Below, one piece after another: positions 16,419 to 25,225 of a DNA stretch of 64,000 nt. The DNA is taken from the NCBI RefSeq assembly GCF_003173575.1, contig NZ_QGNY01000006.1:186001-250000 (forward strand). The letters are read 5' to 3'. Source of the DNA: Pedobacter paludis (GTDB taxonomy: Bacteria; Bacteroidota; Bacteroidia; Sphingobacteriales; Sphingobacteriaceae). Every line of letters starts with the position of its first letter. The first letter of the stretch is position 1. The notes beneath the pieces were generated by a model. That model saw only the letters and a program-made list of their open reading frames with translations. It was not told the DNA's origin and ran no database searches. Both the position numbers and the translations under genes were made by a program.

Positions 16419-17876
16419 TTAAAGAGTTAAGTTGTTCCAGCCCTTGCGGTATTCTCGTTTAACAAATTGGTTTGCTTCGTCAAAGTTGGTTACTTTCATG
16501 TTGTCGTTATCCCAAAGCATTTTTGTATATCTGCCTGGGTACGTTGTTTTACCACCAACTGTTTTTTGAATATCGAAACTTCTAATGGCCAAGTTTGCCA
16601 TCAATAACGCCTCTGTTAATGGACCGGCAATTTCAAATGGCGAGCTTACTTCTTGTTTGCCGTAACCAGCAATTGCAGCCTCTACCCATTGTTTGTAGTG
16701 TCCGTTAGCACCGTCAGGTACGCGAGCATATTTTGGTGCAACTTTAATGTCTTTATTTTTGCTTAAAGGCAATAATTTAGGATTTGCGCTATAAGTTTCA
16801 GACATCATTTTGCCTTTTGTACCAATAAATAATGTTCCGTTTCCACCATCGCCAAAAGTTTCATTTGCTTCTAATTCTTCCGGGCGTTCAGGTTGAATTC
16901 CACCGTCCATCCAATGTAAAGTCACATCGCCTTTGGTTTTATTTGTTTTAGGGAATTTTAAGGTTACATGGCTTGATGGAGGGCAACTTTCTGGGAAATA
17001 GCCTCGTTTAAATTCATCAACATAAACAGAACCCACACTTGCTTCTACCTCTTTGGCATATTTTAAATTTAATACACTAAAAGGCGCTTCAATTAGGTGG
17101 CACCCCATATCTCCAAGTGCACCTGTTCCATAATCCCACCAGCCACGCCAGTTAAAAGGAACCAATTTATCAACAAAATCTTTCTCGGGAGCTGTACCCA
17201 ACCATAAATTCCAGTCTAATTCTTTAGGAATTTCTGCTTTTTTACTCGGCCATGGAATGCCTTGAGGCCAAACCGGGCGGTTGGTCCAGGCGTAAACAGT
17301 ATGTACGTCGCCAATTAAGCCAGCTTCGTACCACTCTTTCATTTGTCTTGGCCCATCGTTAGATGCACCCTGATTTCCCATTTGGGTAACTACTTTATAT
17401 TTTTTTGCGGCAGCCGTTAAAATTCGGGCCTCATAAATATCGTGGGTTAACGGTTTTTGAACATAAACATGTTTTCCTAACTGCATGGCCGCCAAGGCTA
17501 TAATGGCATGATTATGATCGGGTGTAGAAACAGAAACAGCATCAATGTTTTTGTGCTCCTTATCTAGCAATTCACGCCAGTCTTTGTAATATTTTGCCTT
17601 TGGAAAAGCTTTTACACTGTTAGCTGCTCGGCGATCATCTACATCGCACAAAAATGCGATGTCTGCTTTCCCGCTTTTAGCGAACATAGAAATATCACTT
17701 TCTCCTTTACCTCCAGCACCAATACCGGCAACTAAAAGGCGATCGCTAGGTGCTAAAAAGCCTTTTCCACCCAAAACATGGCGTGGAACAATCATAAATG
17801 CAGCGGCTGCGATTGCGCTGGTTTTAATAAAATCGCGGCGGTTACTCGCGTTTTTATTTTCTTGCTCTGTTTTCAT
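16419..17876 (-). CDS. Gfo/Idh/MocA family oxidoreductase with Tat leader
   Basis: 485 residues. The leader NRRDFIKTSAIAAAAFMIVPRHVLGG is a twin-arginine signal, so the protein is likely exported with its nucleotide already bound. The Rossmann motif is GIGAGGKGESD, followed by DVDDRRAANS and the family's catalytic KP dipeptide in VQKPLTHDI (usual form EKP). The C-terminal part is the long Gfo/Idh alpha/beta dimerisation domain (Bac_rhamnosid-like extension with WWDYGTGALGDMGCHLIEAP). Tat-exported members of this family in other phyla act on keto-sugars or alpha-GalNAc by a redox mechanism. Within the cluster it is a candidate keto-glycoside oxidoreductase. Confidence 0.9.
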   Translation of the reverse strand: MKTEQENKNASNRRDFIKTSAIAAAAFMIVPRHVLGGKGFLAPSDRLLVAGIGAGGKGESDISMFAKSGKADIAFLCDVDDRRAANSVKAFPKAKYYKDWRELLDKEHKNIDAVSVSTPDHNHAIIALAAMQLGKHVYVQKPLTHDIYEARILTAAAKKYKVVTQMGNQGASNDGPRQMKEWYEAGLIGDVHTVYAWTNRPVWPQGIPWPSKKAEIPKELDWNLWLGTAPEKDFVDKLVPFNWRGWWDYGTGALGDMGCHLIEAPFSVLNLKYAKEVEASVGSVYVDEFKRGYFPESCPPSSHVTLKFPKTNKTKGDVTLHWMDGGIQPERPEELEANETFGDGGNGTLFIGTKGKMMSETYSANPKLLPLSKNKDIKVAPKYARVPDGANGHYKQWVEAAIAGYGKQEVSSPFEIAGPLTEALLMANLAIRSFDIQKTVGGKTTYPGRYTKMLWDNDNMKVTNFDEANQFVKREYRKGWNNLTL

Positions 17877-17906
17877 TTTAGTAGTTGAGATTTGAAACTA
17901 ATTATC

Positions 17907-18287
17907 TTATTTTTTTAATGATAAAATATATTTCACCATTAGTTTTGCATCGTCTTTTTTAACGGTTGGGTGCGCTGTCATTGGCATTGTACCCCAAACA
18001 CCTGTTCCGCCTTTGATAATTTTATCTGCCAAAGTATTGATGTTTTTTTCTGTTGCCGGATATTTTTTTGCAACATCTACATAAGCCGGACCGATAATTT
18101 TATTGGTTTTATTGTGGCAACCCATGCAATCCGATTTGTTAATTAATTTCTCGCCAGCACTCATTTGAAAAGCATGGCTTTTTAAGGTTGCAGCAGCAAC
18201 AGTTGTCTTTTCTTTTGCTAAATCTGCTTTGGTGAAGGATGCCATAAAAATGACTACAGCCCCTAAGATTAAAAATGTTTTTTTCAT
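17907..18287 (-). CDS. Small periplasmic c-type cytochrome
   Basis: 126 residues with a Sec leader and one haem-c site, CMGCH (Cys54, Cys57, His58). The distal Met is expected from GTMPMTAHP (Met101 or Met103). The C-terminal helix ends MVKYILSLKK, as in class I cytochromes c. In Agrobacterium- and Caulobacter-type glucoside 3-dehydrogenases, electrons leave the FAD subunit through a cytochrome c, so this protein probably accepts electrons from the GMC dehydrogenase at 20681-22381 and passes them to the respiratory chain. Confidence 0.92.
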   Translation of the reverse strand: MKKTFLILGAVVIFMASFTKADLAKEKTTVAAATLKSHAFQMSAGEKLINKSDCMGCHNKTNKIIGPAYVDVAKKYPATEKNINTLADKIIKGGTGVWGTMPMTAHPTVKKDDAKLMVKYILSLKK

Positions 18288-18314
18288 GTGTTTTGTAGTT
18301 TTTAAAGAATTCAG

Positions 18315-18354
18315 TCTACTAAATCGTTTTATATAAATAACTCCATTTAGTAGA
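18315..18354. repeat. Intergenic inverted repeat within the cluster
   Basis: A 10-bp perfect inverted repeat: tctactaaat (18315-18324) and atttagtaga (18345-18354), 20-nt loop. It lies between the isomerase gene (ends 18385) and the cytochrome start. No T-run follows on the minus strand, so an RNA-stability or partial-termination role is only a guess. Confidence 0.5.
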
Positions 18355-18384
18355 TTTTCATTGTGGTGTGTGTTTTATTTAATT

Positions 18385-19437
18385 TTATAAACCTAATATT
18401 TTTTTGTTAAAATCGCTATCACTTCCTGATGCTGCAAAATCATCAAAAGCTTTGTCTGTTACCTTTATGATGTGATTTTTAATAAACTCTGAGCCTTCTC
18501 TAGCACCATCCTGTTGATTTTTAATGCAACATTCCCACTCCATAACTGCCCAGCCTTTAAAATCATATTGAGCCAATTTACTAAAAATGGTTTTAAAATC
18601 AACCTGTCCATCTCCTGGAGAACGATAACGGCCAGCACGATTTGCCCAGCTTTGATAACCTCCAAAAGTGCCCTGCTTGCCTGTAGGGTTAAATTCTGCA
18701 TCTTTAACATGGAAAGCTTTAATTCTTTCGTGGTAAAAATCGATGTATTGAATGTAATCTAATTGTTGCAACACAAAGTGAGATGGATCATACAATAAGC
18801 ACGCCCGAGGATGATTATTAACGGCTTTTAAAAACATTTCGTAAGTTTCTCCGTCGAATAAATCCTCACCTGGATGAATTTCATAGCAAACATCTACACC
18901 GCATTGATCAAACTCGTTCAAAATTGGCATCCAACGTTTTGCCAGTTCTGCAAATCCTTCTTCTACCAAACCTTGCGGGCGTTGTGGCCAGGGATGAAAA
19001 TATTGCCATAATAATGAACCACTAAAAGTTGCGTGGGCATTTAAACCCAAGTTTTGTGATGCCTTTGCTGCATATTTCATTTGCTGAACAGCCCATTCTG
19101 TTCTGGCTTTTGGGTTTTTATGAACTTCTTTTGGTGCAAATGCATCAAATAAATCATCGTATGCAGGGTGTACAGCAACCAACTGACCTTGAAGGTGCGT
19201 AGAAAGTTCTGTAATTTCTAATCCGTAAGATGCGATTTTGCCTTTTAATTCGTCTGCATAGGTTTTGCTTTCGGCAACTTTTTGCAAGTCGATAAATCTA
19301 GCATCCAAAGTTGGCATTTGAATGCCTTTGAAACCTAAATCGGCTGCCCATTTACAGATATTATCCAATGAGTTAAACGGTGCTTCATCACTGATGAACT
19401 GAGCTAGAAAAACCGCTGGTCCTTTTATAGTTGTCAT
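18385..19437 (-). CDS. Cytoplasmic sugar phosphate isomerase/epimerase-type TIM-barrel protein
   Basis: 350 residues and no signal peptide (MTTIKGPAVFLAQFISDEAPFNSL), unlike the other isomerase-like proteins of the cluster, so it is cytoplasmic. The metal site of the AP-endonuclease-2 superfamily is visible: CYEIHPGEDLFDG (Glu), LLYDPSHFVLQ (Asp, His), FHVKDAEFNPTG (His, Asp) and AVMEWECCIKN (Glu). The long loop FGGYQSWANRAGRYRSPGDG is typical of a large-subunit family often encoded with Gfo/Idh dehydrogenases. It is 6 bases from the upstream Gfo/Idh gene, so the two probably act sequentially on an imported keto-sugar. Confidence 0.9.
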   Translation of the reverse strand: MTTIKGPAVFLAQFISDEAPFNSLDNICKWAADLGFKGIQMPTLDARFIDLQKVAESKTYADELKGKIASYGLEITELSTHLQGQLVAVHPAYDDLFDAFAPKEVHKNPKARTEWAVQQMKYAAKASQNLGLNAHATFSGSLLWQYFHPWPQRPQGLVEEGFAELAKRWMPILNEFDQCGVDVCYEIHPGEDLFDGETYEMFLKAVNNHPRACLLYDPSHFVLQQLDYIQYIDFYHERIKAFHVKDAEFNPTGKQGTFGGYQSWANRAGRYRSPGDGQVDFKTIFSKLAQYDFKGWAVMEWECCIKNQQDGAREGSEFIKNHIIKVTDKAFDDFAASGSDSDFNKKILGL

Positions 19438-19443
19438 TGTTTA

Positions 19444-20601
19444 TTAAATTTTATAATCTGTCCATTTCTGATCTGACTGACTAGAAGCCACTACATTTTC
19501 AATAAAGGCCATTCCTCTAATTCCGTCATCAGCATTAGGAAAATCTAACATTTCAGCTGTCGGCGTTTCGTTATTTAGTTTAGCATCAACAGTTAGGGCG
19601 AAGTTTTTATAAATATTTGCAAAGGCTTCCAAATATCCTTCGGGATGACCCCCGGGCGTTCTGGTATTGTGCTGAGCGAAACTGCCCATGTAGCCATTAC
19701 CTGTTCTGTAGATCTGAGCGGGCGCATTAGACCATTTTACAATTAAGGTATTCGGTTCCATTTGGTGCCATTCCATGCCGCCTTTTTCTCCATAAACCTT
19801 AATTTTTAAGGCATTTTCTTCACCAGCTGCAATTTGCGAAGCAACCAAAACACCGTTTGATCCATTATCAAATTTCAAGAGCACATTTCCATCATCGTCT
19901 ATTGCTCTTCCCGGAACAACAATATTTAAATCTGCACAGATTTTTGAGATTTTTAATCCAGAAATGTATTCCGCTAAATGAGCTGCATGTGTACCGATAT
20001 CGCCCATGCTTCCGCTTTTTCCGGTTTTTGCAGGATCTGTACGCCAAGCAGCCTGTGCATTTCCTTCGCGTTCTGATAAGGTACTTAACCAACCTTGTGG
20101 ATATTCAACCATTATTTTTCTGATCGATCCTAGTAAACCTTCGCTAACCATTTGCCTGGCCTGTTTAACCATTGGATAACCAGAATAAGTATGCGTTAAA
20201 CAAAGTGTGAGTCCAGTTTCATCAACTTTGGCTTTTAATTGTTTTGCTTCGTCTAAAGTTAAAGTCATTGGCTTTTCAATTACCACATTAAAACCTTTAT
20301 CAAGCGCCATCATTGCTGGCGCAAAGTGGGCAAAGTTTGGAGTAACAATGGTTACGAAATCAATTCTTTCTTCGGCTGGCAACTCACTTTCTTTAGTGAG
20401 CATTTCTTCGTAATTTTTGTAGATTTTGTGATCTGGGAGAAAAAGAAGTTTTCCAGATTCATAGCCAACTTCGGGGTTTACGCTTAAGGCACCTGCATTA
20501 AGTTCAATTAAACCATCCATGTTAGCAGCTAAACGATGTACGGCACCAATAAAAGCGTCTTTTCCGCCGCCTATCATGCCCATTCTCAATTTTCTTCTCA
20601 T
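19444..20601 (-). CDS. Cytoplasmic Gfo/Idh/MocA family NAD(P)-dependent oxidoreductase
   Basis: 385 residues without a leader. The N-terminal Rossmann motif GMIGGGKDAFIGAVHR and the catalytic EKPMT segment are clear. The later GDIGTHAAHLAEYISG contributes the conserved Asp/His pair. This subgroup is repeatedly encoded next to the 350-residue isomerase family found immediately downstream. In an oxidise-cleave-reduce pathway it would return 3-keto-glucose to glucose with NAD(P)H in the cytoplasm. That assignment is inferred from context; the family call is firm. Confidence 0.92.
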   Translation of the reverse strand: MRRKLRMGMIGGGKDAFIGAVHRLAANMDGLIELNAGALSVNPEVGYESGKLLFLPDHKIYKNYEEMLTKESELPAEERIDFVTIVTPNFAHFAPAMMALDKGFNVVIEKPMTLTLDEAKQLKAKVDETGLTLCLTHTYSGYPMVKQARQMVSEGLLGSIRKIMVEYPQGWLSTLSEREGNAQAAWRTDPAKTGKSGSMGDIGTHAAHLAEYISGLKISKICADLNIVVPGRAIDDDGNVLLKFDNGSNGVLVASQIAAGEENALKIKVYGEKGGMEWHQMEPNTLIVKWSNAPAQIYRTGNGYMGSFAQHNTRTPGGHPEGYLEAFANIYKNFALTVDAKLNNETPTAEMLDFPNADDGIRGMAFIENVVASSQSDQKWTDYKI

Positions 20602-20613
20602 TTTTATAAAAGG

Positions 20614-20681
20614 GATGAGGCGTAAGTGTAGGACTTAGGGTTATTCCCCTCATGCCATAATCTTACGCCTTTTACCTCATC
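20614..20681. repeat. Imperfect intergenic inverted repeat
   Basis: gatgagg (20614-20620) and ggcgtaag pair with cttacgcc (20662-20669) and cctcatc (20675-20681), with a small insertion between the right-hand segments. It fills the gap between the GMC and Gfo/Idh genes and just reaches the GMC stop codon. Confidence 0.6.
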
Positions 20682-22381
20682 TAGATGTTGTTTTTCTTTA
20701 ATTCTTTAACCGCATAATCACATGCACGAGCGGTTAAAGCCATGAATGTTAATGACGGATTTTGACAGGCGATTGATGGCATACACGATCCATCGGTAAC
20801 GAAAACGTTTTTAACCTCGTGCATTTGGTTCCATTTATTCAGAACTGAAGTTTTAGGATCGTTACCCATTCTTGCTGTTCCCTGTTCGTGAATGGCCATA
20901 CCCGGATAACAACCATTATCATACGTTTTAACATTTTTCATGCCTGCTGCCTCCAACATTTCGGCTGCATCATTCATCATGTCTACACGCATTTTCTTCT
21001 CGTTTTCTTTGTATTCGCAATCAATTGCCAATACCGGCTGGCCCCATTTATCTTTTTTGGTTTTATCGATGTAAACTCTGTTTTCATAATACGGCAGCAT
21101 TTCTCCGAAACCGCCTAAACCCATTGTCCATTTGCCCGGTTTGGTCATTTTTTCTTTCAAACCAGCGCCGAACGATAGTTCTGCAACATCGTTTTGCCAA
21201 TTGCTTCTGCTTGCCCCACCTTGATAACCGAAACCACGTAAATATTCACGTTTATCGTTATTTACATTTTGATAACGCGGAACGTAGATTCCGTTTGCAC
21301 GGCGACCGTAAGTATATTTATCATCAAAACCCTCAGCCTCACCAGATGCGCCGCAACGGAAATGGTGATCCATTAGGTTGTGACCCAGCTGACCACTACC
21401 GTTTCCTAAACCATTAGGATGAGCCTCGGAAGTAGAATTTAACAATACAAAAGTAGAACCTAAGGTAGAACCGTTTACGAAAACGATTTTGGCATAAAAT
21501 TCCATTTCTTTATTGGTTTCCGCATCGATAACCATTACACCTTTTGCCTTTTTGGTATCCTTATCGTAAATGATATGATTCACGATAGAATAAGGTCTAA
21601 CGGTAAGTCTTTTGGTAGCCATTGCAGCTGGAAGGGTAGAGGATTGTGTGCTGAAATAAGCGCCAAAAGGACAACCACGGCTACACAAATTTCTGTATTG
21701 ACAATTTCCACGGCCTTTATGCGGAACGGTTAAGTTTGCAGTACGGCCAATCATCATTATACGCTCTTTTTTGTAGTGTTCTTCTATACGGGCTTTAACC
21801 GATTTTTCCACCACGTTTAAATCCATTGGAGGAAGAAATTGTCCATCAGGACATAATGGCCAGTTTTCTTTAGAGCCACTAATTCCTGCAAATCGCTCTG
21901 CATAATCATACCATGGAGAAAGCTCTGCATAACGAATGGGCCAATCGGTTCCATGTCCATCTTTTGCATTGTCTTCAAAATTATGGTCACTAAAACGGTA
22001 ACTCTGGCGACCCCACATCAGCGATTTTCCACCCACATGAAATCCACGATACCAATCAAAGCGTTTATCTTCTGTGTAAGGACATTCCAGATCGTTTACC
22101 CACCATTTCTCGTTCGCTTCCTGATATGGATAATCCCTTTTTTGTACAGGGTGCGTACGCTTTTGTTCTTCTGTTAATTTACCGGCATGCTTAAACTCCC
22201 AGGGACTTTTCATCGCTGTTTCGTAACCCGTGATGTGCTCGATATTCATTCCTCTTTCGAGCATAATCACACGCAATCCCTTTTCTGTAAGCTCTTTTGC
22301 GGCCCAGCCACCACTAATTCCCGATCCTATAACAATAGCATCGTAGGTATTTTCTTCTTTTAAATTTATATTTAAATTCAT
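20681..22381 (-). CDS. GMC-family FAD dehydrogenase, probable glucoside 3-dehydrogenase large subunit
   Basis: 566 residues. An FAD Rossmann motif [15 protein letters not shown] starts near residue 17. A Cys-rich segment ([18 protein letters not shown]) is typical of the gluconate/glucoside dehydrogenase branch and may hold a metal-sulfur or structural site. The C-terminal HEQGTARMG and [15 protein letters not shown] carry the conserved His and Asn of the active site. There is no leader of its own; in this enzyme class the catalytic subunit is exported with the Tat-bearing small subunit, which is encoded 24 bases upstream. It probably oxidises the C3 hydroxyl of glycosides, passing electrons to the cytochrome c at 17907-18287. 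Confidence 0.92.
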   Translation of the reverse strand: MNLNINLKEENTYDAIVIGSGISGGWAAKELTEKGLRVIMLERGMNIEHITGYETAMKSPWEFKHAGKLTEEQKRTHPVQKRDYPYQEANEKWWVNDLECPYTEDKRFDWYRGFHVGGKSLMWGRQSYRFSDHNFEDNAKDGHGTDWPIRYAELSPWYDYAERFAGISGSKENWPLCPDGQFLPPMDLNVVEKSVKARIEEHYKKERIMMIGRTANLTVPHKGRGNCQYRNLCSRGCPFGAYFSTQSSTLPAAMATKRLTVRPYSIVNHIIYDKDTKKAKGVMVIDAETNKEMEFYAKIVFVNGSTLGSTFVLLNSTSEAHPNGLGNGSGQLGHNLMDHHFRCGASGEAEGFDDKYTYGRRANGIYVPRYQNVNNDKREYLRGFGYQGGASRSNWQNDVAELSFGAGLKEKMTKPGKWTMGLGGFGEMLPYYENRVYIDKTKKDKWGQPVLAIDCEYKENEKKMRVDMMNDAAEMLEAAGMKNVKTYDNGCYPGMAIHEQGTARMGNDPKTSVLNKWNQMHEVKNVFVTDGSCMPSIACQNPSLTFMALTARACDYAVKELKKNNI

Positions 22382-22405
22382 GATGTTTTGTCGTTGTAGT
22401 TTAAA

Positions 22406-22990
22406 CTAGGTTGCCCAAGATTTTTGTCCGGGTTTTAATTTAGTATTCCCATCATATCGCCCAGGAACGAGCACATACTCACGGGCTTTGGTACAACCAA
22501 TTTCTGATGAATAATAACCTAGCAAAGTTAAATCTCTAGCGGTTGTAAAGAAGTAAACTAAATCTTTATTCTCTTCGGATTTGGTTTCCTTTTGAGCTAA
22601 AGAAATTGCCCTCAAATCGATCATCAATTTTGTTCTTTCTGCCGGAGTTAGTTCCAGATATTTCTTGCTAAAATCTTTCTCTGATTTGGCCTGTAAATCT
22701 TTGAAGCCCTGAGCAAAAGATTCTTGCATTTTTGCAGGGTAGCAATCTTGCATCATCATCGGAATAAATTTTCCTAATCCAGCAGCCTTGGCACCAGCCG
22801 ATGATTTGGTGGTTGGTACAATAACATCAGCAAATTCGGCAAAGATTTTTTCATCCTGCAAAGAATAGGATACGAAGTTTTTTTCGTTTTCAGGGAGCGT
22901 AAAACTTTCAAATAAAACGCCCATTGTACTTGCGGAGATTGCTCCTCCAAGCAAGAAAGCGACGTTTTTGAGTGCTTCTCTTCTGTGCAT
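22406..22990 (-). CDS. Gluconate 2-dehydrogenase subunit 3 family protein (small subunit of the GMC dehydrogenase)
   Basis: 194 residues beginning MHRREALKNVAFLLGGAISAS, a twin-arginine leader. The body (FAEFADVIVPTTKSSAGAKAAGLGKFIPMMMQDCYP) matches the gluconate 2-dehydrogenase subunit 3 family, which acts as export escort and partner for cofactor-containing GMC subunits. It is the first gene of the minus-strand cluster, directly before the GMC gene, so the promoter should lie in 22991-23180. Confidence 0.93.
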   Translation of the reverse strand: MHRREALKNVAFLLGGAISASTMGVLFESFTLPENEKNFVSYSLQDEKIFAEFADVIVPTTKSSAGAKAAGLGKFIPMMMQDCYPAKMQESFAQGFKDLQAKSEKDFSKKYLELTPAERTKLMIDLRAISLAQKETKSEENKDLVYFFTTARDLTLLGYYSSEIGCTKAREYVLVPGRYDGNTKLKPGQKSWAT

Positions 22991-23181
22991 CGTTTTTATG
23001 TATTTATATATTGGTTGTCATTGTGTTTAATAGGTAATATTAGAAAAAATAAGCCATAATTTTTAACTCTTATGGGTTAATTTATTAGTCTGCAATGCGA
23101 TTGTTACCGAATAGAATTATTCTAAATAAATGAGGTGCGCTAAGTTTGGAATATTACTAAAACGTTTTCGTAAAATTTTTA

Positions 23182-23202
23182 TTTATAGAACAATCGTTTG
23201 AT
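23182..23202 (-). promoter_or_regulatory. Candidate operator shared with kbl (CAAACGWTTG core)
   Basis: Read on the minus strand, this 21-nt segment (atcaaacg, then a, then ttgttctataaa) matches 46395-46415 upstream of kbl at 20 of 21 positions. The core CAAACGATTG is a near-palindrome; the kbl copy, CAAACGTTTG, is a perfect one. It lies about 80 bases upstream of the -7 box of the threonine dehydrogenase gene. Confidence 0.65.
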
Positions 23203-23257
23203 CGAACCGGATAATTGCTTTTTTTATTTTTGAAAACATTGCCAAATATTCCGCAGG

Positions 23258-23292
23258 TTTGTTAAAGATTTTATGCCATTTTTTTACCTTTG
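23258..23292 (+). promoter_or_regulatory. Promoter of L-threonine 3-dehydrogenase
   Basis: TTTG (23258-23261), 23 bases, then TACCTTTG (23285-23292), an exact TAnnTTTG -7 box. The start codon at 23312 follows 19 bases later, implying a short leader. This placement also argues against the earlier in-frame Met at 23273, which would precede the transcript start. Confidence 0.7.
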
Positions 23293-23311
23293 CTCATTCT
23301 CTAAAAATACT

Positions 23312-24259
23312 ATGCAGGAAAAAATTGTTGTTTTGGGCTCTAACGGGCAAATCGGTACCGAGCTGGTTACGATGTTACGTAAAATATATGGCGATGATCA
23401 TGTAGTTGCATGCGATATTCGTAGGCCGGATTATGACATTAAAAATTCAGCTCCATTCGAATTTGTAAACGTGTTGGATAAGGAGATGATTAAAGGGATC
23501 TTTCAAAAATATAAGCCTACTCAAGTTTATCTTTTGGCTGCATTGTTATCTGCAACAGGAGAGCAAAATCCAAAATTAGCTTGGGATTTAAATATGAACG
23601 GTTTGCTCAATGTGCTCGATCTTGCCCTAGAATACAAAACCGCAAAAGTATATTGGCCAAGCTCCATCGCTGTTTTTGGTCCAAATTCTCCAAAAGACAA
23701 TACTTCGCAATATTGTATTATGGATCCAAATACGGTATATGGAATTAGTAAATTGGCTGGAGAAAGATGGTGCGAATATTACAATCAAAAATATGGTTTA
23801 GATGTTCGAAGTATCCGTTACCCAGGATTAATTAGCTGGAAAGCAGCGCCAGGTGGTGGAACTACCGATTATGCAATTCATATTTTTCATGATGCATTAA
23901 AAAAGGGAAGTTATCAGAGTTTCTTAAATGCAGATACTGAATTGCCGATGATGTATATGGATGACGCCATTCGAGGAACGATTGAATTGATGGATGCACC
24001 TGCAGATCAAATTTCTGTTCGGAGCAGCTATAACTTTGGTGGCGTTAGTTTTACTCCAGAAGTTTTAGCGGCAGAAATCAGAAAACATATTCCAAATTTT
24101 ACTTTATCTTACACAGCTGAAAATGATCCACGCCAGCAAATTGCAAATAGCTGGCCTCGTTCTATCGATGACAGTTATGCAACTAAAGATTGGAATTGGA
24201 AACCAGAGTTCGATTTATCGAAACTCACAATAGACATGTTAAATAATTTAAAAAAATAA
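23312..24259 (+). CDS. L-threonine 3-dehydrogenase, SDR (epimerase-like) type
   Basis: 315 residues from the Met at 23312. The NAD-binding motif GSNGQIG lies at residues 8-14, and the extended-SDR catalytic residues appear in SSIAVFG (Ser) and YGISK (Tyr, Lys). RYPGLISWKAAPGGGTTDYAI is the hallmark of the short-chain-type threonine dehydrogenases known from Flavobacterium and Cupriavidus, distinct from the zinc-dependent Tdh of E. coli. It oxidises threonine to 2-amino-3-ketobutyrate, which Kbl (46496-47683) cleaves to glycine and acetyl-CoA. The two genes are far apart but share an upstream motif, suggesting common control. Confidence 0.92.
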   Translation: MQEKIVVLGSNGQIGTELVTMLRKIYGDDHVVACDIRRPDYDIKNSAPFEFVNVLDKEMIKGIFQKYKPTQVYLLAALLSATGEQNPKLAWDLNMNGLLNVLDLALEYKTAKVYWPSSIAVFGPNSPKDNTSQYCIMDPNTVYGISKLAGERWCEYYNQKYGLDVRSIRYPGLISWKAAPGGGTTDYAIHIFHDALKKGSYQSFLNADTELPMMYMDDAIRGTIELMDAPADQISVRSSYNFGGVSFTPEVLAAEIRKHIPNFTLSYTAENDPRQQIANSWPRSIDDSYATKDWNWKPEFDLSKLTIDMLNNLKK

Positions 24260-24374
24260 AAAGAGTAAAATTGGTTAACTGTTTAGTCGGTTAATCGTTA
24301 TTAAGTATCAGTTAAACGGTTTAAGCAATTTGAACAATTAACCCTTCTTAATAATAAATACTTAATACTAAAAA
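24260..24374. repeat. Degenerate AT-rich intergenic repeat
   Basis: Contains ggttaactgtttagtcggttaatcg and agttaaacggtttaagc followed by aacaattaaccc, so word-level inverted repeats similar to those in 1376-1506. There is no T-run-backed terminator and no gene. Confidence 0.35.
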
Positions 24375-25103
24375 ATGGGAAGAGCATTCGAATTTAGAAA
24401 AGAAAGAAAATTTAAGCGTTGGGCCAAAATGGCGGTTCAGTTTACGCGTATAGGCAAAGATATTGTAATGGCGGTTAAGGAATCTGGGCCTCATCCAGAA
24501 ACCAACTCGCGTTTACGCACTGCAATGCAAAATGCTAAAGCTGTAAACATGCCTAAAGATAGGGTAGAGGCTGCAATAAAACGTGCTTCTGATAAATCTA
24601 TGGCGAATTATGAGGAAATTGTTTACGAAGGTTACGCCCCTCATGGTGTTGCCGTTTTAATTGAAACCGCTACAGATAATACCAACCGTACAGTGGCTAA
24701 CGTAAGAAGCTACTTTAATAAAACAGACGGATCGCTTGGTAAAACAGGATCTTTGGATTTTGTTTTCAACCGTAAATCAATTTTCCGTTTTGTGCCTGTT
24801 GATGGTTTGGATTTGGAAGAGCTGGAATTCGAATTGATCGACGCTGGTTTGGAAGAATTGTATGTAGAGGCAGATGAAGAAGGAAATGATATTGTAGTAG
24901 CGCAAGGTACTTTTGAAAACTTCGGACCTTTACAAAAGGCTTTGGAAGAGAAAGGAATTGAACTGAAAAGCTCTAAATTAGAGCGCATCGCACTTTCTCA
25001 TCACGAAGTTACAGAAGAACAAGCTCTGGATGTTTTAAAACTGATTGATAAGTTGGAGGAAGACGATGATGTTCAGGCGGTTTATCATAACATGGCTGAA
25101 TAG
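24375..25103 (+). CDS. YebC/PmpR family protein
   Basis: 242 residues, the normal length. Family segments are evident: MGRAFEFRKERKFKRWAKMA at the N-terminus, SRLRTAMQNAKAVNMPKDRVEAAIKRA, the acidic middle and YEGYAPHGVAVLIETATDNTNRT. YebC-type proteins were first described as DNA-binding regulators (PmpR) and more recently as ribosome-associated factors that relieve stalling. A strong terminator follows at 25122-25156, so this is a single-gene or last-gene transcript. Confidence 0.95.
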   Translation: MGRAFEFRKERKFKRWAKMAVQFTRIGKDIVMAVKESGPHPETNSRLRTAMQNAKAVNMPKDRVEAAIKRASDKSMANYEEIVYEGYAPHGVAVLIETATDNTNRTVANVRSYFNKTDGSLGKTGSLDFVFNRKSIFRFVPVDGLDLEELEFELIDAGLEELYVEADEEGNDIVVAQGTFENFGPLQKALEEKGIELKSSKLERIALSHHEVTEEQALDVLKLIDKLEEDDDVQAVYHNMAE

Positions 25104-25121
25104 AATTAATTGAATATTTTT

Positions 25122-25156
25122 AAAAAGGCTTGAGGATTTTTTCTCAAGCCTTTTTT
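25122..25156 (+). terminator. Intrinsic terminator of the yebC gene
   Basis: Stem aaaaaggcttgag (25122-25134) with ctcaagccttttt (from 25143), followed by further T. It is a strong hairpin directly after the stop codon. Confidence 0.88.
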
Positions 25157-25162
25157 GTTTTA

Positions 25163-25193
25163 AACCTCGTAGGTTTTTAAAACCTACGAGGTT
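25163..25193. repeat. Left REP palindrome flanking the RAYT pseudogene
   Basis: Perfect 14-bp stem (aacctcgtaggttt / aaacctacgaggtt) with a tta loop. The right-hand copy at 25800-25830 is identical over all 31 bases. The pair brackets a tyrosine-transposase-like gene, the arrangement expected of a REP-associated transposase and its substrate. Confidence 0.9.
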
Positions 25194-25225
25194 TGATTTG
25201 AACAGCAAATTATTTAAGTTTAAAT

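Larger units (their letters stand above)
22991..23311. other. Divergent intergenic region with promoters and shared motif
   Basis: This 321-base AT-rich region separates the glycoside cluster (leftward) from threonine dehydrogenase (rightward). It holds a Bacteroidota promoter for the right gene (23258-23292), a second TAagTTTG box at 23142-23149, an AAACGTTT palindrome at 23160-23167, and a 21-nt motif shared with the kbl upstream region (23182-23202). I found no TAnnTTTG box facing the cluster, so its promoter may need an activator or another sigma factor. Confidence 0.6.

Noticed and set aside
23273..23311. Upstream in-frame Met of the threonine dehydrogenase
   Set aside because: The -7 box TACCTTTG lies within this stretch, so the transcript should start after it; the Rossmann motif also fits the later Met.
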